Positions 46,974-55,379 of a DNA stretch of 55,379 bases are shown here, piece after piece; within the stretch, counting starts at the first letter, position 1; the number at the start of each line of letters is the position of its first letter. Under the pieces are notes generated by a model. It saw only the letters and a program-made list of their open reading frames with translations. It was not told the DNA's origin and searched no databases. The position numbers and the translations under genes are program-made. The DNA is from Pseudomonadota bacterium (GTDB lineage Bacteria; Myxococcota_A; UBA796; SXON01). The DNA lies in the NCBI GenBank assembly GCA_030684355.1, contig JAUXTN010000165.1, positions 1 to 55,379 of the forward strand. The letters are read 5' to 3'.

Positions 46974-47035
46974 GGCGGCGGACGTATCGCGGGCCAGACC
47001 GATCGACCCGCCGACCCCTGGGCTATCCTGCGCCG

Positions 47036-48307
47036 ATGTTGCTCGTGCTCCTCGCTTGCGCGCCCACCGACCTCCGGATCGGGGACGACACACCCACTCG
47101 CCCGCCCCGCGACGACACTGCGGGCGACCCGGACACCGATCCGATCGAGCACCTGGATGACACGGGCGAGGCCCCCGACAGCGGCGGGGACAGCGGCGCG
47201 GACACCGACGTCGAGGAGGAGCCCGACGACACGCGCATCTTCAACCTCGACGCCGTGCACACCGTGGAGCTCACTCTCTCCGTGGGCGGGCGCCAAGGCC
47301 TCGATTCCGACCCCTACACCTACGTGGCGGCGGACCTCGTCTTCGACGGCGAGGCGTTTCCCGACGTGGGCGTACGCATCAAGGGGCGGCTCGGCTCGTA
47401 CCGGACGCTGGACCAGAAGGCGGGCCTGAAGGTCGACCTCCTGGAGTTCGGCGGGGACGGGAAGCTCGAGGGCCTGGAAAAGTTCAACCTGAACAACATG
47501 GTGCAGGACTGCGCCAAGGTGCACGAGTACGCCGCCTATGGCATCAACCGGATGGTGGGCGTGCCCGCGCCGCGCGTCGCCTATGCCACCGTGACGGTGG
47601 ACGGCGAGGACTACGGCCTCTACAGCCTCGTGGAGGACTACGACGACGAGTTCCTCCAGAAGAACTTCACCGACGCCACGGGCAACCTCTACGACGGCGA
47701 CTACTACCTCTGGCCCGACGGCAACTACGCGCTCGTCGACTTCAACGACAGCAACCAACAGTACTTCCAGCTCGACGAGGGCACCGACGTCGCCCTGGCC
47801 GACATCCAGGCCATCACCGACGCCGTGCGCGCGGGTGCCACGTTCGCGGGCGCCCTGGGGAGCCTCGTGGACATGGAGGAGCACGCCGCGTTCGTCGCGG
47901 TGAACGCCTGGATCGGGCACTACGACAGCTACACGTATTACAGCAACAACTACCGGGTGTACTTCGACCCCGCGCGCGGCGGCCAGGCCGTGTTCCTGCC
48001 CTGGGATCCCGACTGGGCGTTCTACAGCGCCACGGCGGTCACCTCCTTCTACGGCACGATCTCCGCACAGTGCTACGCCGACCCCGCGTGCAACGCCGCC
48101 ATCGACACCAACGTCGACTACCTCGACGCCAACGTGGCAGGCTCCCCGTTGGCCACCGAGCTTCTGGCCGCCATCGCGCTCATCCAACCCGCGCTGACGG
48201 AGGATCCCAAGCTGGAGACCGGCCGGCGCGAGATCCGGGCGTGCCAGGACGACCTCTTCGATTGGTTCAACCGCCGCGGCGGGGAGCTCGACCGGGCGGG
48301 GTTCTGA
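47036..48307 (+). CDS. CotH-kinase-family lipoprotein
   Basis: 423 residues. Signal MLLVLLAC, then a 60-residue Asp/Thr/Pro-rich linker. The CotH-type region starts VRIKGRLGSYRTLDQKAGLKVDL and includes GLEKFNLNNMVQD, GLYSLVEDYDDEFLQKNF, NNYRVYFD and FLPWDPDWAF. CotH proteins are atypical kinases; some phosphorylate spore-coat or surface proteins, but the conserved Asp here may or may not be active. It is anchored in the envelope, so the substrate would be a surface protein. Divergent from the SRPBCC gene. Confidence 0.85.
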   Translation: MLLVLLACAPTDLRIGDDTPTRPPRDDTAGDPDTDPIEHLDDTGEAPDSGGDSGADTDVEEEPDDTRIFNLDAVHTVELTLSVGGRQGLDSDPYTYVAADLVFDGEAFPDVGVRIKGRLGSYRTLDQKAGLKVDLLEFGGDGKLEGLEKFNLNNMVQDCAKVHEYAAYGINRMVGVPAPRVAYATVTVDGEDYGLYSLVEDYDDEFLQKNFTDATGNLYDGDYYLWPDGNYALVDFNDSNQQYFQLDEGTDVALADIQAITDAVRAGATFAGALGSLVDMEEHAAFVAVNAWIGHYDSYTYYSNNYRVYFDPARGGQAVFLPWDPDWAFYSATAVTSFYGTISAQCYADPACNAAIDTNVDYLDANVAGSPLATELLAAIALIQPALTEDPKLETGRREIRACQDDLFDWFNRRGGELDRAGF

Positions 48308-48533
48308 GGCCGGAGGCCGACCCACCCCCACCGACGCCGCGCCGGCAACCGCCGATCCTGGCGCCAAGGCCCGGGTCGCGGTCGGCGCCCGCCCGGTTCT
48401 CCTGCACCACCCCGCCGGTCCGGGCGCCGGGAACCGCGGCCTTCGCTGCTCGAGACCCCCTCCCCCGACGGCCCGCCGAACCGCACCCCCAGCGCCCTCC
48501 GGTTAATCCCGCCCCCGCTCCCAGGGCCCCCAC

Positions 48534-49715
48534 ATGCTGCTCGCCACGCTCCTCGCCCTCTCCCACGCCGTCCCGACGGCGCGCGCGGAGGCCTACGCCC
48601 TCAACGACGCCGGCATCACGCTGGACACGCCGGCGGGCTGGGAGATGACCCGGTGGTCCGATTGGGACTGGAAGGGCAAGTCCGGCGACGGCGCGGTGGC
48701 GGTCGAGGTCTGGTACACGCCGTTCCAGGTGGCGATCACGAAGGATGCGGCCGAGCGCTGGGCCGGCATCTACGGCGAGAAGCTCGACGAGATGCGCGCG
48801 CTCGGCGTCCTCCGCGACACCGTGGCCATCGAGGAGATCGCGGGGCGCCCCACCGCGCGGACGACGATGCGGTTCTCCTTCGACCGGGGGGGCCCGAAGG
48901 GGGTGATGGTGGTGGCGGCGTTCCCGGTCGAGGGGAAGGTCATGCACGTTGCCACGCTCGCGGCGGCGCCCAACGCGGGCAAGGCCGCGGCGGCGCTGGA
49001 CACGCTGCTCACCCGGCTCACGGTGCAGAAGCCCGCGGCCGAGATCCTGGCGCTCGGCGGCACGGCGACGACCCCGCTCGGCTTCACCGCGACGCTGCCC
49101 GACGGCTGGCGCCGCCCGCTCCCCATCGAGGAGGCCGAGGCGGACAAGGCCGTGGCCGCCATCGTCATCGGCCCGAAGGACCCCTCCGCGTGCCTGCGCG
49201 CGATCCGGCCGAGCCCCGGCGGCGAGGTCGACGTGCTGCTCTTCTGCGGCGAGACGTGGAAGATGGGCATCCTCGACGAGGACTCGTTCGCGTTCGAGGA
49301 GGCGCGCTTGAAGCAGCGCTTCTTCGGCAAGGCCGCCGACAAGGTGCCGGCCGCGCAGCCGCTCCCCCACAAGGACCGCCTCGGCATGCTGCTCACGCCG
49401 GAGATCAACGGCAAGGACCTGCGCATCGGGGCCCTGCCCTACGATCGCGGCACCGTCGTGGTCTGGGGGGTGAGCGAGCCCGGCGGCGCCGAGGTCCTCG
49501 CGTCGGCGATCCGCGCCACGAGCGCGAGCCTGGCGTTCGAGGGCCCCGACGGTGGCGCCTCGGTGCACGAGATCGGCGAGTGGATCGTCCACACGCTCAC
49601 GTACCGGCCGTGGCACCCCGCGGTGATCGGCGCCGGCGCGATGTTCCTGGCGGTGTTGGGTGGCTTCGGTTGGTTGGTGTTCCGCAAGCCGAAGGTCGCC
49701 GATCCGCTCGGGTGA
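48534..49715 (+). CDS. Secreted protein with two PsbP/DcrB-like domains and a C-terminal membrane helix
   Basis: 393 residues. Signal MLLATLLALSHAVPTARA. Two similar domains: the first opens GITLDTPAGWEMTRW (about 27), the second TPLGFTATLPDGWRRPL (about 180). Each has the 'P-x-G-W' opening also seen at 10619-11146. After about 345 comes a membrane helix (AVIGAGAMFLAVLGGFGWLVF) and a short basic tail, giving a type I-like topology: domains outside, tail in. The gap before it (48308-48533) holds no gene I can support. Function unknown. Confidence 0.78.
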   Translation: MLLATLLALSHAVPTARAEAYALNDAGITLDTPAGWEMTRWSDWDWKGKSGDGAVAVEVWYTPFQVAITKDAAERWAGIYGEKLDEMRALGVLRDTVAIEEIAGRPTARTTMRFSFDRGGPKGVMVVAAFPVEGKVMHVATLAAAPNAGKAAAALDTLLTRLTVQKPAAEILALGGTATTPLGFTATLPDGWRRPLPIEEAEADKAVAAIVIGPKDPSACLRAIRPSPGGEVDVLLFCGETWKMGILDEDSFAFEEARLKQRFFGKAADKVPAAQPLPHKDRLGMLLTPEINGKDLRIGALPYDRGTVVVWGVSEPGGAEVLASAIRATSASLAFEGPDGGASVHEIGEWIVHTLTYRPWHPAVIGAGAMFLAVLGGFGWLVFRKPKVADPLG

Positions 49716-49716
49716 T

Positions 49717-49745
49717 GCCAAAACAGAAGGGGCCAAAACAGAAGG
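49717..49745. repeat. 15-base tandem repeat (2 copies) after the stop
   Basis: A 14-base sequence at 49717-49730 recurs at 49732-49745, 15 bases on. It is A-rich on the plus strand, so on the minus strand it supplies T-runs (two CTGTTTT) after the 49745-49786 hairpin. Confidence 0.8.
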
Positions 49746-49786
49746 CGCCGCGGCCCGGACACCCTTCGGTGTCGAGGCCGCGGCGC
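49745..49786 (-). terminator. Rho-independent-like terminator for the DUF2383 gene
   Basis: Arms 49745-49755 and 49776-49786 pair perfectly over 11 bases, with an inner stem of 6. Read leftward the stem is followed by CTTCTGTTTT, the clearest U-run after a hairpin in the window. It would end the DUF2383 transcript. Confidence 0.65.
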
Positions 49787-49854
49787 GGCGCTAGCGTTCC
49801 CCCAGGAGCGCGGCAGGCGTGGGCCTCAACAGGGGCCCCCGCCCTCACAATCTC

Positions 49855-50301
49855 CTACGCCGGCACCGTCTGCTGCAGGTTGGTCATCGCCTGGCACGTC
49901 CTCTCCTGTTCGGGGAGGATGCGGCTGCGGATGAGCTCCTGCGATTGCGGATCCAAGTCGCCGAGGTCGCGGCGGTAGTCGTTGAGCCCGTGCTCCTCGC
50001 CCTGCTTGAGCGCCCCGAGCGCGGGCCCGACGCCGAGCGTCTTGCTGGCCCCCTCGATGAGCTTGGCGAACGTGCCCCACGCCCCCGAGGACGTGGACGG
50101 CGAGCCGCCCAGCTCGATGATGCGTTGACGGAGCAGATCGACGCGCCCCTGGTGGGAGCGCAGGAGGTTCTGCAGCTCGTTCCGGACGCGCTGATCCTGG
50201 ATGCGGTCGAGCGCCTGGCGGTACGTCTCGACGGAGCTGATCTCCCCGCGCAAGAACGAGTTGAGCTGGTCGATCGCCTTGTTCACAGTACCGGTGTTCA
50301 T
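49855..50301 (-). CDS. DUF2383 ferritin-like four-helix protein
   Basis: 148 residues from MNTGTVNKAIDQLNSFLRGE, preceded by a GGGGGAG ribosome-binding site. It is nearly all helical: VETYRQALDRIQDQRVRNEL, LLRSHQGRVDLLRQRIIELGG, EEHGLNDYRRDL. The Glu and His spacing in E(29)..H(57)..E(110)H is as in the DUF2383 / PA2169 ferritin-like group, often a stress protein; metal binding is likely but not proven. Gap of 87 bases downstream of the DCC1 gene. Confidence 0.82.
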   Translation of the reverse strand: MNTGTVNKAIDQLNSFLRGEISSVETYRQALDRIQDQRVRNELQNLLRSHQGRVDLLRQRIIELGGSPSTSSGAWGTFAKLIEGASKTLGVGPALGALKQGEEHGLNDYRRDLGDLDPQSQELIRSRILPEQERTCQAMTNLQQTVPA

Positions 50302-50388
50302 CGGGCTCCCCCTTGGTGTCACACGAGGAAGGTAGGCCGCCGGGGCCGACCGACAACCGCCCGGAGAGCGGGCGAGCGGCCCACGGCG

Positions 50389-50901
50389 TCACGCGTCGAT
50401 GTGGGTGTGGCCCGAGCGGTCGGCGTCCGAGGCCGGGGCCGGGTCCGCGTAGGTCGACGGGCTGCAGTGGCCGTCCGCGCACCGCACGTGGGTGGCCGGG
50501 TGCACGGCGAACTGGAGGGCCTTCGCCACCGCCGCCTCGTTGCCGAGGCCGAAGAGGGCGCTGATCCCGCGCCGGTTGGTCGACACGAGCTCGAAGGCCT
50601 CCCGCGCGAAGGGGCGGAGCGCGGGGGTGGCGAGGCGCGCCGCCCAGGGGCGGTACTCCTCGAGCGCCCAGAGGCACATCAACCACGCGCTGGTGCCACG
50701 ATAAACGCCGCCCTGGTCGTCGATGACGGTGAGCTCGGCCTTGGGGAGGGCGCGGAGGCCCGGGAACAGCTCGCCGATGTAGGGCGAGCCGTTCGGGAGG
50801 CACTCCAGGCGGAGGTGGCGGCGCTGCCCCGCCAACCACCGGGCGCAGCGGGTGCAGAAGCCACAGTCGGCGTCGTACAGGACGAAGAGCTTGGTGAGCA
50901 T
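50389..50901 (-). CDS. DCC1-like thiol-disulfide oxidoreductase (DUF393)
   Basis: 170 residues. The family signature LYDADCGFCTRCARWL at the N-terminus gives D-x-x-CxxC (Cys13, Cys16). Then typical DUF393 segments: LPKAELTVIDDQGGVYRGTSAW and RPWAARLATPALRPFAREAFELV. Two Cys near the end (VRCADGHCSPST) are an extra feature. A soluble protein (no signal) with thiol-disulfide exchange predicted. Gap of 4 bases to the upstream membrane protein gene, so the two are an operon. Confidence 0.88.
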   Translation of the reverse strand: MLTKLFVLYDADCGFCTRCARWLAGQRRHLRLECLPNGSPYIGELFPGLRALPKAELTVIDDQGGVYRGTSAWLMCLWALEEYRPWAARLATPALRPFAREAFELVSTNRRGISALFGLGNEAAVAKALQFAVHPATHVRCADGHCSPSTYADPAPASDADRSGHTHIDA

Positions 50902-50905
50902 GGGA

Positions 50906-51328
50906 TCACGCCACCTTGGCCGCGGTGCGCGGCGCGAGGAACTCGTTGGGGAGGACCGGCGGGGGCGCGAGGTGCATCATCCCGCGGCGGCGGAGCCGGG
51001 AGAACACGAACAGGTTGAAGAAGTGCATGAAGCCGAGCGCGAGCATGACGAGGCCGACCTTCGACGCGACCACCTCGAACACCTCCGGGTAGCTCAGGAT
51101 GGACTCGTAGGTCTGCATCTTCAGCGACACGTAGCCGAGGTTCACCAGGTAGAACCCGACACCGAGGAGGTGGTTGACCGAGTCCGCGAGCGGCTCGTTG
51201 CCCCCAAACGCGTCCACGAGGAAGATCCGTCCGTTCTTCACGAGCGTGCGCGCCACCCAGACCGTCAGGCTGATGCTGAGGAGCAGGTAGGTGGCGTAGG
51301 TGAGGACGGTGAAGTCGGTCGGTTCCAT
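50906..51328 (-). CDS. Small membrane protein paired with the DCC1 protein
   Basis: 140 residues from MEPTDFTVLTYATYLLL. Three membrane helices: about 9-30, 50-70 (LLGVGFYLVNLGYVS) and 88-112 (VGLVMLALGFMHFFNLFVF). The end is basic, then Pro-rich. It may anchor the DCC1 protein or give it a membrane electron partner (inference). Family not recognised. The gap to the kinase (51329-51523) has no gene. Confidence 0.78.
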   Translation of the reverse strand: MEPTDFTVLTYATYLLLSISLTVWVARTLVKNGRIFLVDAFGGNEPLADSVNHLLGVGFYLVNLGYVSLKMQTYESILSYPEVFEVVASKVGLVMLALGFMHFFNLFVFSRLRRRGMMHLAPPPVLPNEFLAPRTAAKVA

Positions 51329-51523
51329 GGTTCGCTCCGGACGTGAGTTGGGTGGGAGCCCGCTTGGGAGCTCGTCGGAGAGGCGCGGGGCGGCTCTCTG
51401 CATCCCTCTTCCGGAACGGACGGCGGCGGTTGCGCGGCGGTGGGAGAATTCCGGGATCTTTCTCGGGGGGGCGGGGGCGACGCTGGGGCTCCGCCCGTCA
51501 ACCTCCCCCGCGCCGGCCGCGGC

Positions 51524-53074
51524 TCACGGCGCCCAGGTCGTCAACCACTCCCACGTCGCCTGGATCGGCGGCACCAGCGCGATCCCCATGCCGGCGAACA
51601 GCATCCACTCCCGCCGGAGCGGCCGGGCGGTCCGGTTCGCTTCGAGGACGCCCGCCCAGAAGAGCGCGAGGCACACGATCTCGAGCGCGCCGCCGAGGAG
51701 CGGCACGAACGGGCCGAGCGGCGAGGTCGGCGGCAGGAAGAACTGGCGAAGGAGGCCCGTGAGGAGCGCCACCCCGCCGACGACGAGGAGCTGCGGCCCC
51801 TCCGGTACCGGGCGATCGGGCCGCGGGTCGAAGAGCCCGCTCGTGCGCCAATGCCGGAGGAGCAACGCCCACACCGCCGCCGCGACCGCCACGGCCGCGA
51901 CCGCCGCGAGCAGCGGCCCCTCCTCGAAGCGCGCGCGGGAGAGGAGCCGGCCGTCGGCGAGCGGCTCGAGGCCCACCATCACGAGCGGCCGCACCTCCTC
52001 CGGGGCGAGCACCCGCGGCGTGACGCTCACCAGCACCGCGCCGATGACCGTGCCGCTCGCCGCAGTGAGCGCGAGCGCCGCGACCCGCTCCAGCAGCCGC
52101 TCCTCGGGGGTGAAGGGGCGCGCGGGTGCCGGGGACTCGGGGAGGGAGGCGGGGCCCGCCCGGATGTCGGGAGGGCCCGCCGCGAACGGGGCCTCCGGAG
52201 GGGCAAGGCGGGCGCGGGCGGCGAGCAGCGCGCCGCGGAGCTCGGCCGCGGAGGCGTAGCGGCGGTCGACGGGCGCCAGGGCGCGGCGGACGACGGGGTC
52301 GAGCGCGGGCCCCACGGAGTCGAGCGCGCCGACGGGGAGCGCGCCGGTGACGCACTGGTAGAGGACCGCGCCGAGGGCGTAGAGGTCCATGCGGGGGTCG
52401 GGCGGGGCGCCGGCCAGGGCCTCGGGGGAGAGGTAGGCGGGGGTGCCGATCAAGGCCCCGGTGGCGGTGGCGCCGGGCGTGTCGAGCAGGCGCGCGATGC
52501 CGAAGTCGGCGACCTTCACCCCGCCCGTGTCGTCGAGGAGGATGTTCTCGGGCTTGATGTCGCGGTGCACGACCCCGTGGCCATGCGCGAACGCCAGGGC
52601 CTCGCACACGCCGAGGCCGATGTCGATCGCGCGCGCCGGCGAGAGCGGCAGCACCGCGGCGAGCGCGGGCCCGGCGACGTACTCCATCATCAGGTAGGGG
52701 AGGCCCTCGTCGTCACCCACATCGTACACGGCCACGATGCGGGGGTGCTGGAGCCGCGCGAGGACCCGCGCCTCCTGGCGGAACCGGGCCACGAAGGCGG
52801 GGCGGTGCGCGAGGGCCTCGGAGAGGTACTTCACGGCCACCACCCGATCGAGCGCGCGGTGCCGCGCCCGCCAGACGCTGCCCATGCCGCCGCGGCCGAT
52901 CTCCTCGAGCAGATCGAAGGGCGTGCTCCCCGCGGCCTCGCCCATGCCCCCGGGCTCTTCGCCCGCGAGGCCCCCGAGGAGGCCCGGCCCGCCGAGCAGG
53001 CACCGCGCGCAGAGGCCCGAAGCGCCGAGGGGGGCGCCGCACCGGGGACAGTCGCTGGCGAAGGTGGGGTTCAT
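51524..53074 (-). CDS. Zinc-ribbon membrane Ser/Thr protein kinase
   Basis: 516 residues from MNPTFASDCPRCGAPLG. A zinc ribbon (Cys9, 12, 22, 25) leads into a complete kinase domain: GRGGMGSVW, VAVKYLS (Lys82), HRDIKPEN (170-177), DFGIA (190-194), GTPAYLSPE. About five membrane helices follow (VAALALTAASGTVIGAVLVSV, LLAAVAAVAVAAAVWALLL and others). Known: bacterial Hanks-type kinases phosphorylate Ser/Thr and feed FHA proteins such as the 8805-10418 activator. Gap of 103 bases downstream of the sigma-factor gene, which holds the 18-base repeats; the two probably form one operon. Confidence 0.93.
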   Translation of the reverse strand: MNPTFASDCPRCGAPLGASGLCARCLLGGPGLLGGLAGEEPGGMGEAAGSTPFDLLEEIGRGGMGSVWRARHRALDRVVAVKYLSEALAHRPAFVARFRQEARVLARLQHPRIVAVYDVGDDEGLPYLMMEYVAGPALAAVLPLSPARAIDIGLGVCEALAFAHGHGVVHRDIKPENILLDDTGGVKVADFGIARLLDTPGATATGALIGTPAYLSPEALAGAPPDPRMDLYALGAVLYQCVTGALPVGALDSVGPALDPVVRRALAPVDRRYASAAELRGALLAARARLAPPEAPFAAGPPDIRAGPASLPESPAPARPFTPEERLLERVAALALTAASGTVIGAVLVSVTPRVLAPEEVRPLVMVGLEPLADGRLLSRARFEEGPLLAAVAAVAVAAAVWALLLRHWRTSGLFDPRPDRPVPEGPQLLVVGGVALLTGLLRQFFLPPTSPLGPFVPLLGGALEIVCLALFWAGVLEANRTARPLRREWMLFAGMGIALVPPIQATWEWLTTWAP

Positions 53075-53100
53075 GGGCGCGCGCGGGGGGCGGCTCGTGC

Positions 53101-53154
53101 CGTCGTGGCCCGGCGGCCCGTCGTGGCCCGGCGGCCCGTCGTGGCGCGGGGGCC
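53101..53154. repeat. 18-base tandem repeat (3 copies) between sigma factor and kinase
   Basis: Units 53101-53118 and 53119-53136 are identical; 53137-53154 differs at two positions. The repeat fills half of the 103-base gap and is not in a coding frame I support. Confidence 0.88.
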
Positions 53155-53177
53155 GCCCGCCGATGGGAGCATCCGCC

Positions 53178-53906
53178 TCACCCGCCGAGGAGCGCGAGCA
53201 GCTCGGCCATCTCGCGCTCGGCATCCTCGGGGTTGGCGACGGTCTGGGCGACCTCCTCGAGCACGAGCGCCCGGTAGCGGACGCGCGCCCGGTGGAGGAA
53301 CGCCCGGAGCTGCGGGAGGGACATGCCGGTCTCGGCGGCCACGTCGCGGTAGGCCGGCGCCACGCCGGGCCCGAAGAAGCGGAGGAGCACGTCGAACGAG
53401 CCGGCGCGGGCCTCCTCGCGGTGCTCCTCGCCGAGCCGCGCGAGGGCGCGCTCCATCACCTGGGCGGCCCACTGGCGGGTGTAGGCGTCCTCGGGGCCCG
53501 AGGCGGCCGCGCCCCCCGGATACTGCGCGAGGGCCCGCTCGCCGACCTCGGTGTCGAGCGGCACGTGGCGGGCCCCGCCGCCGCGCTTCTGCGCGGTCGC
53601 CGCGGCGTGGCGGTTCACGAGGTGGTGGTCGAGGCAGGACTTGAGCCACCCGCGGAGCCGGCCGCGCGCGGGGTCGATCGTGCCGGGGAACTGGCGCTCC
53701 AGCAGGTCCGCGAACAGGTCCTGGACGGCCTCCTGGGCGTCCTCCGCGCCGAGCCCCTTGCGACGGGCGTAGACGTACAGCGGCGTCCAGTAGGCGGCGA
53801 GGAGCTCGTCGAGCGCCGCGCGGCGGGCGGAGGCGTCGCCGCGGGCCTCCTGGATGAGGGTCCACCGGGTGACGGGGAACGCCGCGCTGGACCCGGAGGA
53901 GGACAT
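53178..53906 (-). CDS. ECF-like RNA polymerase sigma factor of the kinase-associated type
   Basis: 242 residues from MSSSGSSAAFPVTRW. The frame is open upstream with a Pro/Ala leader, rejected because FPVTRWTLI is a common start. Region 2: LDELLAAYWTPLYVYARRKGL, AEDAQEAVQDLFADLL; region 4: FFGPGVAPAYRDVAAETGMSLPQLRAFLHRARVRYR. Such factors often lie next to Ser/Thr kinases, as here; phosphorylation may replace the usual anti-sigma factor (inference). A candidate promoter at 53914-53942 would make a leaderless transcript. Divergent from the response regulator. Confidence 0.85.
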   Translation of the reverse strand: MSSSGSSAAFPVTRWTLIQEARGDASARRAALDELLAAYWTPLYVYARRKGLGAEDAQEAVQDLFADLLERQFPGTIDPARGRLRGWLKSCLDHHLVNRHAAATAQKRGGGARHVPLDTEVGERALAQYPGGAAASGPEDAYTRQWAAQVMERALARLGEEHREEARAGSFDVLLRFFGPGVAPAYRDVAAETGMSLPQLRAFLHRARVRYRALVLEEVAQTVANPEDAEREMAELLALLGG

Positions 53907-53913
53907 CGGCGGC

Positions 53914-53942
53914 AGCGTACTTCCCGGGGGGGTGGGGGTCAA
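53914..53942 (-). promoter_or_regulatory. Candidate promoter for the sigma-factor/kinase operon (leaderless)
   Basis: Leftward, TTGACC (53942-53937) and TACGCT (53919-53914) are 17 bases apart. A start 7 bases after the -10 would fall at or next to the ATG at 53906, so the transcript would lack a leader. The -10 match is weak. Confidence 0.35.
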
Positions 53943-54131
53943 CGGAGCGGGAGCGGGGCGGGGAACGGGGGCGGCCGCGACGTTGCCGGCGACTCCACTC
54001 GGCGGACGAGGGGGTGGGTGGCCTGGCGCGGCGGCGGCGCCGATCGGGGCGCCGGGCACCGCCGCGCGGCGCTGCTCGAGGCCCCCGCCTTCCCGGGGGC
54101 GCTACACTCCGCCCACCTCCGCGAGCGCACC

Positions 54132-54793
<662 letters not shown>

Positions 54794-54797
<4 letters not shown>

Positions 54798-55379
54798 CGC
54801 TCCGGGGGCGGGTCCTCGGCCTCGCGCTCTCCGTCGCGTTCGCACCGGCGTTCGTCGCCCTCGCGGGGCTCGGCGTGGAGGGCCTCTACGCGCAGGTGCT
54901 GGACGCGCGGGTGCGGGAGGCGGGCGCGGCGCTGGCGGGCGGGGCGGATCCCGAGGCCGTGGCGGCGGAGCAGGGGGTCCGGGTGCGGATCTTCGCGGGG
55001 GCGGACGGGGTTGTCGGGGTGGGGGACGAGGACGGCGACACCCGTCGCGCGGTCGGCGCGCGCATCTTCGGCGAAGCGACGTTCCCCAGCTTCGCGGACT
55101 GGGATCGCGCGGCCCCCGATGCCGTCGGGGAGGTGCCCGACGGGTGCGTCGTGGCCCTCGACCGCCGGGTGCGGGTGTGCACCGCCACGGCCACCCTCCC
55201 TTCCGGCCGCACCGCCCGCGCCGACGCCATCGCGCGTCGTCACGCGCTCTTCCTCGCCGACGATCTGTTCGCGGTGCTCGAGATCGTCGCCGTGGGCGCG
55301 GCCGTGGGCCTCGCGTTCGCCACCGCGCTCGGCCGCCGCCTCGTCCGCGATGTCGAGGGCCTCGCCGCCCGCGCCGCCG
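54794..55379 (+). CDS. Sensor histidine kinase, N-terminal part (cut by window edge)
   Basis: An open frame of 195 codons running off the window, missed by searches needing a stop. The ATG (54794) overlaps the regulator's TGA (ATGA); ATG at 54785 in the same frame is an alternative. A first membrane helix (VLGLALSVAFAPAFVALAGLG), an about 130-residue extracytoplasmic region with two Cys (DGCVVAL, VRVCTAT), a second helix (VLEIVAVGAAVGLAFATAL) and the start of a HAMP-like linker (RRLVRDVEGLAARAA) are seen. The kinase core lies outside. Partner of the adjacent response regulator. Confidence 0.82.

Noticed and set aside
48308..48533. A possible small gene on the minus strand covering this gap
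   Set aside because: The open frame is Arg/Gly/Pro-rich, half antisense to the CotH-like gene, with no start signal or domain. I treat the gap as non-coding.
53101..53154. Possible CRISPR-like array
   Set aside because: Direct 18-base units with no unique spacers and no cas genes; a plain tandem repeat.

Overview
The window is one stretch of a very GC-rich (by eye about 70% G+C), gene-dense bacterial chromosome. It most resembles a Myxococcota (deltaproteobacterial) genome. The supports are two secreted proteins ending in a Cys / hydrophobic segment / Arg-cluster tail of the MYXO-CTERM type, about ten predicted lipoproteins with Asp/Thr-rich linkers, Asp-Gly-rich metal-binding repeats, an FHA-containing sigma-54 activator, a Ser/Thr kinase beside a sigma factor, and a bacterial XPB helicase. 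I found no tRNA, rRNA, CRISPR array, transposase or phage gene. No gap exceeds 300 bases; the longest (about 185-237 bases, at 7747-7931, 8586-8804, 10419-10618, 14916-15131, 23116-23340, 45704-45940, 48308-48533, 51329-51523 and 53907-54131) hold hairpins, promoters or nothing recognisable.

Layout. 1-8.6 kb: a class II aldolase with a microcompartment-like tail, an orphan E2-type acyltransferase, a secreted zinc protease, a PLP desulfhydrase-like enzyme, a TolC-like protein, an alpha/beta-hydrolase lipoprotein, Lgt and RadC. 8.8-18.5 kb: an FHA/FHA/sigma-54 activator with a divergent gene pair, queuine tRNA-ribosyltransferase, a zinc-ribbon/pseudokinase/PP2C fusion, a cysteine-free thioredoxin-fold protein, a CCA-adding-type enzyme and a secreted protein. 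18.6-27.8 kb: a TonB-dependent receptor with two lipoproteins, diverging from a secreted protein / metzincin / sulfatase-fold operon. 27.7-31.4 kb: a leftward run of IF-1, a second orphan acyltransferase, XPB helicase and two small genes. 31.5-40 kb: an FG-GAP lipoprotein, TlpA with a Cys-to-Asp low-molecular-weight phosphatase homologue, an SpmA-SpmB fusion, two bacterial-PH membrane proteins and a GT-C-like membrane protein. 40-47 kb: a leftward run encoding a c-type cytochrome lipoprotein, a DUF1501 Tat protein, a second cytochrome lipoprotein, an unknown lipoprotein, a phosphodiesterase lipoprotein, a small membrane protein and an SRPBCC protein. 47-55.4 kb: a CotH-like lipoprotein, a two-domain secreted protein, a DUF2383 ferritin-like protein, a DCC1 oxidoreductase with a membrane partner, a zinc-ribbon Ser/Thr kinase with its sigma factor, and a two-component system cut by the window edge.

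Three themes join the genes. The envelope dominates: Lgt acylates lipoproteins of the kind encoded throughout the window. Phospho-signalling is dense, with FHA modules, PP2C, Ser/Thr kinase, sigma factor and two-component pair. Degenerate members of enzyme families recur: pseudokinase, Cys-less thioredoxin, Cys-less phosphatase and a sulfatase fold without the formylglycine cysteine. Short tandem repeats, mostly multiples of three, sit at many gene ends, and strong hairpins without U-tracts lie between genes.
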